This document shows, in pieces, positions 21,615-32,090 of a stretch of DNA of 64,000 nucleotides. Numbering within the stretch: the first letter of the stretch is position 1; every line of letters starts with the position of its first letter. The stretch spans positions 124,001-188,000 of the forward strand of contig JAFEMH010000342.1 in assembly GCA_022495995.1 (NCBI GenBank), read 5' to 3'. The notes beneath the pieces were generated by a model that did no database searches, was not told where the DNA came from, and saw only the letters and a program-made list of their open reading frames with translations. Position numbers and translations under genes: made by a program. The DNA is from Adenophora triphylla var. japonica (lineage: Eukaryota > Streptophyta > Magnoliopsida > Asterales > Campanulaceae).

Positions 21615-21687
<73 letters not shown>
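21615..21687. repeat. (TA)n microsatellite, right
   Basis: About 36 uninterrupted TA units directly right of the palindromic element. Confidence 0.95.
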
Positions 21688-21689
<2 letters not shown>

Positions 21690-21879
21690 AATGTTAAAAT
21701 TAGGTTTTTTTTTAATATTTTAACACTTTGATTTTGTAATGTAGGGTTAAAAATGAACGAAAATTCACTCATTTTTACGTGCTATTGGAGAAGTGATGAT
21801 TAATGTCTATTTGATGGTTCTCATTTTCAAAAAAGGCCGAAATATGCGATTAGGGCTCATTGTAGATGAAGATACAGTT

Positions 21880-22060
21880 AGAGCTGTCAAAATCGAGCCC
21901 GACCCGTAGGCCCGGTCCAGCCCACCCAATTTTTAAGGGCCTGGGCCTCAAATTAGAAGGCCAGAAAAAAACCGGGCCCCTTTGCCCCGGTAGGCCCGTG
22001 GGCTCATGCTACCCGAACATGAAAATCCCGGCTCGATGAAACAGTTGACAAAGTCAACAC
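21880..22060. mobile_element. Possible hAT-type MITE fragment (AGAGCTGTCAAAATCGAGCC)
   Basis: TTAGAGCTGTCAAAATCGAG followed by GGCCC-rich text (AGGCCCGGTCCAGCCC) is a common plant repeat style with hAT-like ends. The right end was not found. Confidence 0.4.
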
Positions 22061-22145
22061 ACTAAAAAAATAAACACAAGCATAGGTCGAACAACAAGGA
22101 TAATATTGAACGATGCATACTTTCTACCTTTTATTAGTGCTTAAT

Positions 22146-22345
22146 ATTAGGGGTGTAAATGGTTAGGTTTGGTTCGGTTTGGGCTAATTTACGGATCAAA
22201 CCATTAGTCATCGGTTTGAAAAAATCTCAAACCGAATCGAACCATGAAAAAATCAAATCGAACCGAACCAAACCGCCATGGTTTGGTTTGGTTTGGTTTG
22301 AACCGTGGTTTGATTTTAAGGTTCGAACCGCGGTTTACACAATTC
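22146..22345. mobile_element. Possible hAT-type MITE fragment (AGGGGTGTAAATGG)
   Basis: Begins TTAGGGGTGTAAATGGTTAG and continues with many GGTTTGGTTT/AAACCGAACC words in both orientations, as in known plant hAT MITEs. No inverted right end seen. Confidence 0.45.
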
Positions 22346-22737
22346 AAACAACGGTTCAAATCATGAAATAGAACATTGCTTAAACCATTAACTAGAACAT
22401 GGTTTCAAACTACACAATTTATTGTCATGTTTGTTTGAATTTCCAAACATAACATACATAAGAGATTCAGTATTTAAATACAACTTAAAATTGTGCTTCA
22501 ATATTTATGATAATAACATGTCATTTGAGTACTTGTAATGGTATGTGCTAAAGAGTGAATTAACATTATTATAAAAAGATTAATCAAAAGAAAAAAGGGT
22601 TATGGGCTAAAACCCATGAATAGAATTAGGGGTTTTCAAATCCAAATGTAAGGTGAAAATGAAATATATACATATCTACTGTTAATATTGAACGATTTGG
22701 TGGTTTGGTTTATTGGTTCGTGAAATTACCCGGATTT
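22346..22737. other. Non-coding region
   Basis: AT-rich, no gene or element border seen. Confidence 0.5.
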
Positions 22738-23556
22738 CGCGCGCGGCGAAAGGCGGTTGTCTTTCGCGGAGGGTTGGTGTCTGAGACCTCGCTTCATGGG
22801 AAGGAAAATGAGGAGTCGCCACGCGGTTTTGTATTTTGAGCCCAAACGTTGAGAAACGGCTTTAGTGAAAATGGTGTCATTTTTATTGGTAGCAAAAACT
22901 TAGGAAAAGGCTTTGAAAACAGGGGATCATTTTTATTGGTAGCAAAAACGAGTAAAAAGCTTTTTGAGTACCAGAGATTGTTAGGTTCGGAGGTCACGTT
23001 ACGTTTCGGGAAGAGTATTACGAGATCACCCGAAACGCCTCGTATGACGAGTCTTTCTACCTTTATCGAAAATCGTGTGTGTGTGTTTTGAAATGAGGGC
23101 TTGAATGACAAGCTTAATCTTGGTTTGAATGTCAAACGTTGATTAGGTGACTTTGTTTGAAAAGACGAGCGTTTGAATGACAAACGTCGGTTTTGAGTTT
23201 GAAATGAGCGTTTGCGTGGCAAACGTCGATTTTGGGTTTGAAAAGGAGTTCGAAGGTCGAACTCCGATTTTTTGAACCGGGCGAGTCATTGTTAACGATT
23301 TTTACGGGAAAAAGCGTATTAAATGATTTTGAATGTCAAGAGTCGTCTTTTAGTTTGAACATGAGCGTTTGGATGCCAAACGTCATTTCGCGCATTTTTT
23401 GAAAGAGAGTTCGAAGAACGAACTCCGGTTTTGAACCGGGCATTACATTGTTAACGATTTTTACGGGAAAAAGCGTATTAAATGATTTGCGATCAACGAA
23501 TCGGGTTGCGACTCGGACTTTGAAAAGTAAATACTATCACGATCCAAATGGGTCGG
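22738..23556 (-). repeat. Element F: gypsy LTR fragment (minus) with hairpin units
   Basis: Read on the minus strand, TGGCGACTCCTCATTTTCC (about 22803-22821) is the block typical of the U5 side of Tat-lineage LTRs. It also occurs in the C LTR at 44314 and the A LTR at 24564. The rest is a series of imperfect units with hairpins such as GCGTTTGGATGCCAAACGTC and GAGTTCGAAGGTCGAACTC. It is cut at its right by element A. No coding sequence. Left border is approximate. Confidence 0.55.
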
Positions 23557-24600
23557 TGTAGACACCCCATTCTGAACTCATAATTACATGATTACACTAC
23601 TCTTCGTCTCTCTTTTATGTTTTGATGAAAGCATTTCAGTTTCGGCATGTTTCGTTAAGTTTCTAACTAACCTCGTTAGTTTTTGACTTAACTGACTAAC
23701 GGAATATCTGAAGAGGACAAAATAGTCATCAGACTAGATATCTCGCACGAGATATCATATCTCGCGCGAGATATCCCCTCGACAGGATGTGCAGAAATCA
23801 CTCTCCTTCTCCGTTTCAACCTCCTTTCTTGATAAACCTCATCTAATCCGGTTCTTCAATCAGAATTGAGTTCTGGAAGCTTCCTAGGAGTGTTTTACCT
23901 CTCCACCTCTACCTCTTAAACCCCTATAAATACTTGGTGACTTCCACTGTTTTAAAGGTCCAGAATTTCACACAACACACACAATTTGTTGGTTTCTTTC
24001 CACGAAAGACTCCTTCAAATCACTCACAAATAACTCCTAAATTTGTCCTTCAACCACGTTGATTGACGAACATCAAGGCTCAAGCCTAGCATCAAGGCGA
24101 AGCTCTGTCCGCATCAAGATTTGACTCTCAACTTGAGTCGAAACTCTGCCCAAATCACTTCTCGATCGAGAAGACATCTTAGAACCACGTTCTAAAATCA
24201 AATCCTCCCTAAACGCTAGGTAAATTCCTATACTTTTACTCTCTTCTTCTCAATCTCTCTCTATTGACTTTTAGAGTGGTGTAATCCCATAAAAAGGATT
24301 GGCCTAGAGTCCCTTCAATCGATGAAGGCGATCTCGAAGCATACAATCCGACATTCCTAATTAAGAAATTGATTAGGGTTTTCTTGTTATTTATTTAATT
24401 AGTAATTAAAAAGATTGATAATACTCAATTGGCAAGACCGATCTCCGGATTGGGTGGAATGGATGCTCCTCGACCTACCCATTCGATAACTTAACCCCCG
24501 AACCCTCAAATCTCTTTAAAAACAAAAAGGTTTTTCTTATTGTTTTCCTAAATAAATAATAAGTGGCGACTCTGTTATTCAAAATTCACGCATCGCTACA
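23557..24600 (+). repeat. 5' LTR of element A
   Basis: 1044 bp. TATAAATA at 23925-23932. Two dyads upstream: GATATCTCGCACGAGATATC (23737-23756) and ATATCTCGCGCGAGATAT (23757-23774). TGGCGACTCTG, identical to the start of the primer site, occurs inside the LTR at 24564-24574. Near-identical to the right LTR, with a few substitutions and short indels. Confidence 0.95.
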
Positions 24601-24603
24601 GTT

Positions 24604-24620
24604 TGGCGACTCTGCTGGGG
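24604..24620 (+). other. Primer-binding site of element A
   Basis: TGGCGACTCTGCTGGGG begins three bases after the LTR end. Its complement ends in GTCGCCA and looks like a plant tRNA 3' end, perhaps tRNA-Arg; this was not verified. Confidence 0.75.
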
Positions 24621-26119
24621 AGAATTAATTAAGAGGGTTAGACTTGCGTTACAATTGAGTATTATCAATCTTTTTTTTTCTTTAAAAATTCTGATTTTTC
24701 TGGATTTTTTAAAATTTTTTCGGCACTGTTTTCAAAAAAAAAAAACTGTTCAAATACTTATCCCGCGCGAGATATACTAATCTCGCGCGAGATTTACATT
24801 CGCAAGAAAAGGCCAAATTAATCTTGTGTTGTTTGGCGGCGGCATCAGAATAAGGCAAAAGAAACAAACCCTTTGTTAACTTTTTTTATTCCACTTTAAA
24901 AGGTGGACCTTAAAATAAAATTAAAAAAAAAATATATCCTCCACTCCCTCTCTCGTTATTCAAGTGGATTACAAAATAAAATAAAACAACTCCGTTGACT
25001 TTCCTTCCTCTAAAGTTTGGACCGCACAACCACATCAAAAAAAAAAAAAAAAATCAAAATCAAAAAAGCTTCAAAAATTTTCAAATAAAAATCCGTAAAT
25101 TTCAAAAATAAATTAGTATTATTATTTTGCTTGTGCTAACTTTGCGTAGAATAATTTTAATTACTCGAACTATATACTGCGTGTGATTGGTTATTTAATT
25201 TAAAGTCCGGTCTATGGAGGATTCGGGAGTTGTAATTTAAATTAATTTATCTCTCGCTCTCTATCTCTTTAAGTGGAACTACGACGGCTGAGTCTTCCTA
25301 ATTTGGGAGAAACGTAGGCAACCACTTGGTGCGGCCATTATCTCTTTCTTTTGTTTTCAAAAAAAAAACTTTCTATTTTACTCTATCACCTAGATTGACT
25401 CTCACACACGCGCACTCATATATAACTGTCATTACACTACATACCCTCTATAAACCCGGACCCACACTAAGGACGGATGACGGTAACCACCTAGTCGCCG
25501 GTCTCTCCGGGTTGGATCATCCCACTCCGCGTATTCAATCCACCTAGATTGTCATATCGCGGGGAGCCTAGCCTTCCGGCCACTGCATCGCCACATATCA
25601 TGTAGATTGACTTTTAAGACACTCCTTGACCGGTCGGTTTGATCTTGGAGTCCTTGTAATCCCTTGTCAAGATCGTTTTGTGCAATAATCCACGAAAAAG
25701 AAATCAATAAATTGTCGCTTCAATTGTCCCTTCGAAAACGTCCCTACGGTTGTCCCTTCGGATTTGCCCCTAAAAAGAGAAAATTTTCTCATCAAAATTA
25801 TTGCACAAAACTTGATGTTACTTTGGATTACTCCGACCCCTAGGTCCCTAGGTTTGGTTCTTGAACTTTAGAAACCCCCAAAACGGATTTTCCGTCCGAC
25901 CAAAATTAGGATTAAAATCAGAAAATTGTGACTTTCCGTGGTGAAGTCTCGCGCGAGACTACTTGTCTCGTACGAGATAAGTGTTCGGTCCTTTCGTGTT
26001 TTGGCCAAAACCTTCAAACCTTCAAGCCTTCATTCACCTTATTCAGCCGACTTGTTGGGACTCGATCATGGTTTAACACGGTTGCTACACGTCTAGGTTC
26101 TTCGCCAAAGCTCGACACG
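24621..26119 (+). other. Leader of element A with CG palindromes and one CTACG/CGTAG module
   Basis: Between primer site and gag. Palindromes AATCTCGCGCGAGATT (24779-24794), AGTCTCGCGCGAGACT (25945-25960) and TCTCGTACGAGA (25966-25977). The module CTACG (25279-25283) ... CGTAG (25313-25317) encloses a small inner stem. The frame of gag is open back to 25928, so an earlier gag start is possible. Confidence 0.6.
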
Positions 26120-27484
26120 ATGTCTGCTTCTCCTTCTACCACCGAGGCCGATTTCAACGATGCTAAGGTCCAACCCATCGAAGCCATGACTAGGTTGGAT
26201 GAACAAAGTAAGCAAATTGATGAGCAAAACGCCCAAATGGCCGCCCTCATGAAAGAACTCAACGATTTAAAAGTCAAGAAAGGAAGAAAGCAAAAGCAGA
26301 AAGTGGAATCCTCCTCCGATGAAGAGGAATCCTACACCAAAGTGAATAAGAAAACCAAAAAGTCAAGCAAGAAAAAGGAAGAATCCGATTCATCCTCTTC
26401 CTCATCATCCTCCGATGACGAAGGACATACCTCCAAGGGCACTAAAACCAAGAAAGAAGGCAGTGGTGAAACTACTAAACTTGGTGACCATGTTACTAAG
26501 AACTACCTCGAGAAGAAGCTTGCGACTCTTGACACTTCCAAGGGGTCATTCGTTCCATTTGATCCCGATGCTCTTCAACAATCCATCACCAAGTTTCCTC
26601 GCAAGTACAAGACACCCGATATTGCCAAGTTCAATGGTACTACCTGTCCTCGAGCTCATGTTGAGACCTACACTTGGGCCATGCTTCCAATGGGCGTTGA
26701 TAACACAATCTTGGCCCAATGCTTTCCTCAAACTTTAGAAGGTGCTGCAAGGGATTGGTACATGTCTCTTCCTACGACTACAAGGCTTGATTGGTCATCC
26801 GCATGTTTGGTCTTCCAAAGGCAGTTTGAAGACAACTCCACTTACCACCCTACTAGGAGGGATCTTGAACAAACCAAGCAACATGCAAATGAGTCCTTTA
26901 CTGAATTTGCTAGAAGATGGAGACTCAAACTCACTGAAATTGTCGAAAGGCCTACTCTCAAAGAGCAAATCCACATCTTCCTCCAATGCCTTCGTGATGA
27001 ATTTCAAGAGAAGCTCGCCGGTAACTACTTTCCTAGTTTCAATGAACTCCTCGAGTCCGGAATTAGGGTTGACGACTTCCTAAAAAGCAAAAAGAAGGAA
27101 AGTAACTTCCGCTACAACAAGCCCACCACAAATAAGGATGCTTCAGTCAACGCTATTGCACTCAGCCGCCCCAACACCGGAAAGTATTCTGCTGTCCCTC
27201 CTCCCGAAAAGAAAAAGAGGCACTACGACAAAATTGAAGGAATCACTCAAGAAGAACTCTTCGATGTGCTTGTCCAGAATGAAAAAATCAAACCAAGGGA
27301 AGGTGGTCCTCCGAAGGATATGGGTCCGAATCATGCTCATCACTTATTCTGCAAGTACCACAACTTCACCGGCCACGACACCAACTCTTGCCATCACTTG
27401 AAGGACATCATCCAAGACCTCTTTGATAATGGAGATCTAGAACGTCCCAACTTCGTCACCAATCCTCTCCCTCGTACTCCATGA
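26120..27484 (+). CDS. Gag of element A (Ty3/gypsy, Tat-like)
   Basis: Start MSASPSTTEADFND at 26120 is preferred; the frame is open back to an ATG at 25928, giving 518 residues. Seen in order: a coiled-coil-like MTRLDEQSKQIDEQNAQ region, Lys/Ser/Glu-rich low-complexity text, then the gag core with PDIAKFNGTTCPRAHVETY, GAARDWYMSLP, FQRQFEDNS and ESFTEFARRWRLKL, and a zinc-knuckle-like CKYHNFTGHDTNSC near the C-terminus. It ends in TGA at 27484 without a lesion. Gag packages element RNA into particles. An intact gag without pol suggests use of pol supplied in trans, which is inference. Confidence 0.9.
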   Translation: MSASPSTTEADFNDAKVQPIEAMTRLDEQSKQIDEQNAQMAALMKELNDLKVKKGRKQKQKVESSSDEEESYTKVNKKTKKSSKKKEESDSSSSSSSSDDEGHTSKGTKTKKEGSGETTKLGDHVTKNYLEKKLATLDTSKGSFVPFDPDALQQSITKFPRKYKTPDIAKFNGTTCPRAHVETYTWAMLPMGVDNTILAQCFPQTLEGAARDWYMSLPTTTRLDWSSACLVFQRQFEDNSTYHPTRRDLEQTKQHANESFTEFARRWRLKLTEIVERPTLKEQIHIFLQCLRDEFQEKLAGNYFPSFNELLESGIRVDDFLKSKKKESNFRYNKPTTNKDASVNAIALSRPNTGKYSAVPPPEKKKRHYDKIEGITQEELFDVLVQNEKIKPREGGPPKDMGPNHAHHLFCKYHNFTGHDTNSCHHLKDIIQDLFDNGDLERPNFVTNPLPRTP

Positions 27485-27499
27485 AGAAAATGAAGCTCC

Positions 27500-27545
27500 G
27501 AGAAGAAAAGCTGCACTTACCACTTTGGGGCTACCACTATCCTCT
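27500..27545 (+). pseudogene. Integrase scar in element A
   Basis: A short stretch translates as EEKLHLPLWGYHY, matching PEKLHLALWGYRT in the integrase of elements C (near 35910) and E (near 55760). It follows gag directly, so pol was probably lost by one deletion joining gag to the integrase tail. Confidence 0.5.
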
Positions 27546-27990
27546 CCCTTTCTCCTTTGATAGAAGTAGATTAGGTTTTAAATTTCCAAGTATGAACTCG
27601 AAGAGTCGTTCTGTCTTTCTAGTACTCCTCACCTCCTCTAGTTTGTGTCTTCTAAACTATCGAGTCTGTTCTTAAATTTCTCAATAAATTAAAGTAATTT
27701 CTTTTCCTAAACACTTTCCCTAAGGTTGTTCTACCTCATGAATATCATTCAACTCGTGCAAAATAATGGACCTTCCATTCCCTAAATCATCGTAAAAATA
27801 GAAACTTCTAAGCGAATTTAAGAAGAAGTTATCCTTAGGAGGCTTAAGGGCTAAACATTACCCCTACTGAAAGTCAAAAGTTCGACAAGCGAAGAAAGCC
27901 AAAGGTGCTGCTGTCAACATTCATCCAAAGAAAAGTGTGGCTACTCAACTCAAGGCTTTGAGAGTACAAAAAAAATAAAAATAACAAGCT

Positions 27991-28040
27991 CGCTAGGACG
28001 AAACTCCTCAATTCGTCATTGGCAAAAATAGAGCATCAAA
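27991..28040 (+). ncRNA. Hairpin module H1, copy 1 (element A)
   Basis: CTAGGACGAA ... TTCGTCATTGGCAAAAATAG. Stem GACGAA (27997-28002) with TTCGTC (28012-28017), then the shared GGCAAAAA tail. Candidate structured RNA; role unknown. Confidence 0.4.
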
Positions 28041-28061
28041 AAAAAAAAAAAAAAAAAAAAA

Positions 28062-28700
28062 GCCTCTCAAGCCTTCATCGCCCCACAACAAGGATGGAAT
28101 TTCAACAAAGGCAAGAAGGACTCCCCCACAAAGAAGAGGAGTCAAGTGATACCAACAAAAGAAAAGAGGATTCCTCAAAATCCTCCTACATCAAGTGAAG
28201 AAGACTTTCAGTATCAAGAGAAATGTTTACGCTTAAGTCATACTAATGATTGGCTTCCTTCTCAAACTTATTTAGAAATTTCTAGATGATGCATGGTCCA
28301 TAAAAGGTAGAATAACTTTTCTAGATCTTTGAGCCAAGAAGCGTTTCTCGTTGAGTCTAGGGGCTTCCTGTTAACCACTCTCATACACACTCTTGAAATT
28401 CAAGCATCAAAAATGGGGCTTCCCATCCTTTCCTCCCCCAGTCAACCTCTATTTCAACTCTTCAAAATAATCAAATCTGCATTAGGGGCTTTCCTCTTTG
28501 TTTCCCACTCTCATCATCAGAGAATACACTTCTCCAAAAAATCAATGCTTGGATCACCTTCCAATGAATAGAATCCGTCTCTCCTAAACTAACTTGAGAT
28601 CTCATTTCTCTCCTCAATAAGATTTTCTCCTCTGAGTTCTCTTCGAGTTACATACTATTCAAAAAAAAATGAAAAAAAAAAGACGCAAAAGAGATGCCCG
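28062..28700 (+). other. Element A internal region without clear ORF
   Basis: A-rich, low-complexity sequence with many stops; small frames have no recognisable domains. Probably decayed pol/3' region. Confidence 0.5.
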
Positions 28701-28750
28701 CTAGATTGAAAACCCGAAAGGGCGATCTAGGCAAAAACCAGGGTGCGCAC
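28699..28750 (+). ncRNA. Hairpin module H1, copy 2 (element A)
   Basis: CTAGAT (28701-28706) pairs with ATCTAG (28725-28730). An inner CCC-GAAA-GGG (28713-28722) has a GNRA-type loop. Tail GGCAAAAACCAGGGTGCGC. Confidence 0.45.
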
Positions 28751-29334
28751 TAAGAAGAAAAAAAAATCAAAGGACAAAGGGAGAGTATTCTTCAGCCTTC
28801 TTCATCGAGCATCATTCTATCTTCTTCAAATTAAACCAACAAGGAGAGTCTTCTTCGATCATTTTCAAATCAAGAGAGCTGCTTCACAAGCATGTTCACA
28901 AAGTCATCTACCACTTGCAAGAAACTTGGGGCTTGAGACATCAAAGGGCTTTGGACATAAAGCCATTACGACAGTCGACAAATTTGTAGTCGTTTGCCTC
29001 CTAGAGACACGACTCAAGGAGAAGTAAGAATGAAGATTCTCAACAGACCGAGATGTGTTCACACAAGGATACTCATCGAACGAAATTCTAAAACAATACA
29101 GCCTCGCTGACTAGCAACAGATTCTGCACAAACCTGATTTGGTCCCAACTTGTCAAACACAAGTTCACTCATATATTTCGCCCCTCTCAAATACAAATCC
29201 ATACACATGTCCCTACATTTCTATATACCATACATAAACTCACCACCAAAATGACCAACCGGCCATTTACACGAACAGACGTGAGCACCACCACGTAAGT
29301 CCAGTCAAACAACTAAAATCTGAAAAAAATCTAC

Positions 29335-29862
29335 TTGGAATCTTTATGTGCTGACAGGTACACAAAGGTAAGAATCATTCGGTTCTATCCGAGACCAGCA
29401 TGCATATATCCTTGCATTACAGGGGCCGACAGAACCTCTACCTCAACCGACAACCTCAAGTCCGTAACCTCGGCGACACCAGCAAAGTCTGTGACGGCAG
29501 CAAACTACAAGTCCGTGACCTCGGAAACAACTTCAAAGTCTATGATGGCAGCAAACTTCAAGACCGTGACCTCGGCAACAATATCAAAGTCTGTGACGGC
29601 AGCAAACTACAAGTCCGTGACCTCGGCAACAACTTCAAAGTCTGTGATGGCAGCAAACTTCAAGTCCGTGACCTCGGCAATGACAACAAAGTCCGTGACC
29701 TCGGCAACGACAACAAAGTCCGTGACCTCGACAACGACAACAAAGTCCATGACCTCGGCAACAACAAGCTACGTCAGTAACCTCGGACGGCGCACTTCAA
29801 CAACTTCATCAACAAACCGGGTATCATCAGAATTGGGTCAAGTCCTTGATTCCTCAGTATGA
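29335..29862 (+). repeat. Coding-like minisatellite in element A (51-bp then 27-bp units)
   Basis: An open frame of about 175 residues reads KSVTSATTSKSVMAANFK-type repeats. About four 51-bp units are followed by about four 27-bp units (GTCCGTGACCTCGGCAACGA). A second frame is also open, as expected from a repeat whose unit is a multiple of three. I do not claim a protein. Confidence 0.6.
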
Positions 29863-29945
29863 ATTTACCTTTTAAAAAAAAATGCCTCTTCAATTTTCAA
29901 AATGCTTTTCAAAATACCTAAAATAGCCTTTTTAGTGTTTTGGAG

Positions 29946-30010
29946 TCGAACTACGTTTGGTCTGATTTTCTCTTAGAGATACGTAGGCAGCCGTGCGGCA
30001 CGACCATCCC
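29946..30010 (+). ncRNA. Module H2 (CTACG ... CGTAG), element A 3' region
   Basis: TCGAACTACG, inner hairpin TCTC-TTA-GAGA, then ATACGTAGGCAGCC. Outer stem CTACG (29951-29955) with CGTAG (29982-29986). Confidence 0.45.
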
Positions 30011-30070
30011 AATGTTCAGAATGATGTCTTTTCTATCGACGACACTTCTTCTTTCATAAGACCTGTCACC

Positions 30071-30079
30071 GAGGGGCTC
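30071..30079 (+). other. Polypurine tract of element A
   Basis: GAGGGGCTC abuts TGTAGACACC of the 3' LTR. The same CCGAGGGGCTC word precedes the C LTR at 42640. Confidence 0.8.
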
Positions 30080-31112
30080 TGTAGACACCCCATTCTGAAC
30101 CAATAATTCATGATTACACTACTCTTCGTCTCTCTTTTGTGTTTTGATGAAAGCACATTAGTTTCGTCATGTTTCGTTAAGTTTCTAACTAACCTCGTTA
30201 GTTTTGAACCTAACTGACTAACGGAATAAACTGAAGAGGACAAAATAGTCATTAGACTAGATATCTCGCACGAGATATCATATCTCGCGCGAGATATCCC
30301 CTCGACAGGATGTGCAGAATTGTGATTCTTCTCCGTCCCAAATTCTTTTCTTGATAAACCTCATCTAATCCGGTTCTCCAATCAGAATTGAGTTCTGGAA
30401 GCTTCCTAGGAGTGTTTTACCTCTCCACCTCTACCTCTTAAACCCCTATAAATACTTGGTGACTTCCAAGGATCAAGAGGTCCAGAATTTCACACAACAC
30501 ACACAATTTGTTGGTTTCTTTCCACGAAAGACTCCTTCAAATCACTCACAAACAACTCCTAAATTCGTCCTTCAACCACGTTGATTGACGAACATCAAGG
30601 CTCAAGCCTAGCATCAAGGCGAAGCTCTGTCCGCATCAAGATTTGACTCTCAACTTGAGTCGAAACTCTGCCCAAATCACTTCTCGATCGAGAAGACATC
30701 TTAGAACCACGTTCTAAAATCAAATCCTCCCTAAACCCAAGGTAAAATCCTCTATTTCTCTTCTTCTTCTCAATCTCTCTATTGGCTTTTAGAGTGGTGT
30801 AATCCCATCAAAAGGATTAGCCTAGAGTCCCTTCAATCGATGAAGGCGATCTCGAAGCGTACAATCCGACATTTCTAATCAAGAAATTGATTAGGGTTTT
30901 CTTGTTCTTTATTTAATTCGTAATTAAAAAGATTGATAATACTCAATTGGTAAGACCGATCTCCGGATTGGGTGGAATGGATGCTCCTCGACCTACCCAT
31001 TCGATAACTTAACCCCCGAACCCTCAAATCTCTTTTTAAGGTTTTTCTTATTGTTTTCCTAAATAAATGATAAGTGGCGACTCTGTTATTCGAAAATTCA
31101 CGCATCGCTACA
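30080..31112 (+). repeat. 3' LTR of element A
   Basis: 1033 bp. TATAAATA at 30447-30454; dyads at 30260-30279 and 30280-30297; the primer-site-like TGGCGACTCTG at 31075-31085. Ends CGCATCGCTACA. Confidence 0.95.
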
Positions 31113-31650
31113 TCTATGTGCGGCAAAGGGAAAGGATCTTTTGGGCAGGCTTTATTTAAGTCGGTGAAGTCGACGCAAACTCGCCATTTCCCGTTTCTCT
31201 TCTCTACCACAACCACATTCGCCAACCATCTTGGATAATCGACCTCCCGTATCATGTTGGCTTTGAGTAAGCGCTCTACCTCCTCCTTGATGATCTGATT
31301 TCTGGTTTCTGCAAACTTTCTACGTTTCTGGTGCACTGGTTTAAAGCTAGGATCTACGTTAAGTTTGTGAGTGATGACATCTTTGCTAATGCCTGTCATG
31401 TCATCATGTTTCCAAGCGAAACTCTTTATTCTGCTTCTTAATAGGTTCACAAGCTTCTCTTCTATATCTGACGGGATGTCCGTGCCAATAAGTACTTTGA
31501 TGTCCGGGTTGGAAGGATCTAACAATACTTCTTTCACATCATCTTCCCTAGCTTCCAGGACTTCACGTACTTTCCTCGGTAATTGCTATGCTTGTTTTGG
31601 AGATGTAGATGCCTTCATTGAAGTTTTGTAACATTCCTTGGCCACCCGTT
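31113..31650 (-). pseudogene. Element D: gypsy RT N-terminal part, truncated
   Basis: Minus-strand text typical of Tat-lineage RT: IKSFAWKHDDMTGISKDVI, HKLNVDPSFKPVHQKRRKF, IKEEVERLLKANMIREVDY, WLANVVVVEKRNGKWRVCVD and FTDLNKACPKDPFPLPHID. It stops at the border of element A (31112), before the YVDD active site, so RT, RNase H and integrase of D are missing. Confidence 0.85.
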
Positions 31651-31862
31651 GATCATCAGTAAATCTTAGCGACACCCCAAGGTGTTGGAAACTTCACACA
31701 CCGATGGTAAGTGGAGGGTACGGCCTTCATTCCGTGAATCCACGGTCTTCCAAGATTGACATTGTAAGATGTTGCGCAATCAATTACACGTAACCGTTCT
31801 ATGGTAAGCCGAGGCCCTTTCGAGTATATTGGAAGCTTTATCTCCCCACCGTTTCTTTGACT

Positions 31863-32090
31863 TCACCACCGAAGCCTACCAAAGATCAAGACTTTTTGAC
31901 AATCTCCGATTCTCGGGATGTTCATTTCCTTAAGGGTACCCAACATAATAAGATTGACTGAGCTGCCCCCATCTACCGTAATACGTCGTATTGTACAGGT
32001 TGGCGATCTGCAAGGAAATAACTGCACGTCATGATGGGGCTCCGGCAAGTTATCACGATCACTTTCATCAAAGGTAATTGGATCCGGCAA
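31863..32090 (-). pseudogene. Element D: aspartic protease fragment
   Basis: Contains ITVDGGSSVNLIMLGTL, the DGGSS form of the retropepsin active site seen in plant gypsy elements. Short and broken on both sides by frame changes. Confidence 0.7.

Larger units (their letters stand above)
23557..31112 (+). mobile_element. Element A: gag-only Ty3/gypsy (Tat-like) LTR retrotransposon
   Basis: LTRs 23557-24600 and 30080-31112 start TGTAGACACCCC and end CGCATCGCTACA. Primer site (24604) and polypurine tract (30071) are present. The interior holds one long gag frame but no protease, RT or RNase H, only a small integrase scar near 27500, so replication proteins must come from other elements. The flanks GTCGG (left) and TCTAT (right) do not form a target duplication. 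Confidence 0.9.

Noticed and set aside
7798..22000. Microsatellites and repeat arrays read as a CRISPR array
   Set aside because: The genome is eukaryotic; repeats are contiguous satellites without unique spacers.
22794..23222. 142-residue minus-strand open frame in fragment F
   Set aside because: Made of repeated hairpin units (FKPSFQ-type text) inside an LTR; repeat-driven open frame, not a gene.
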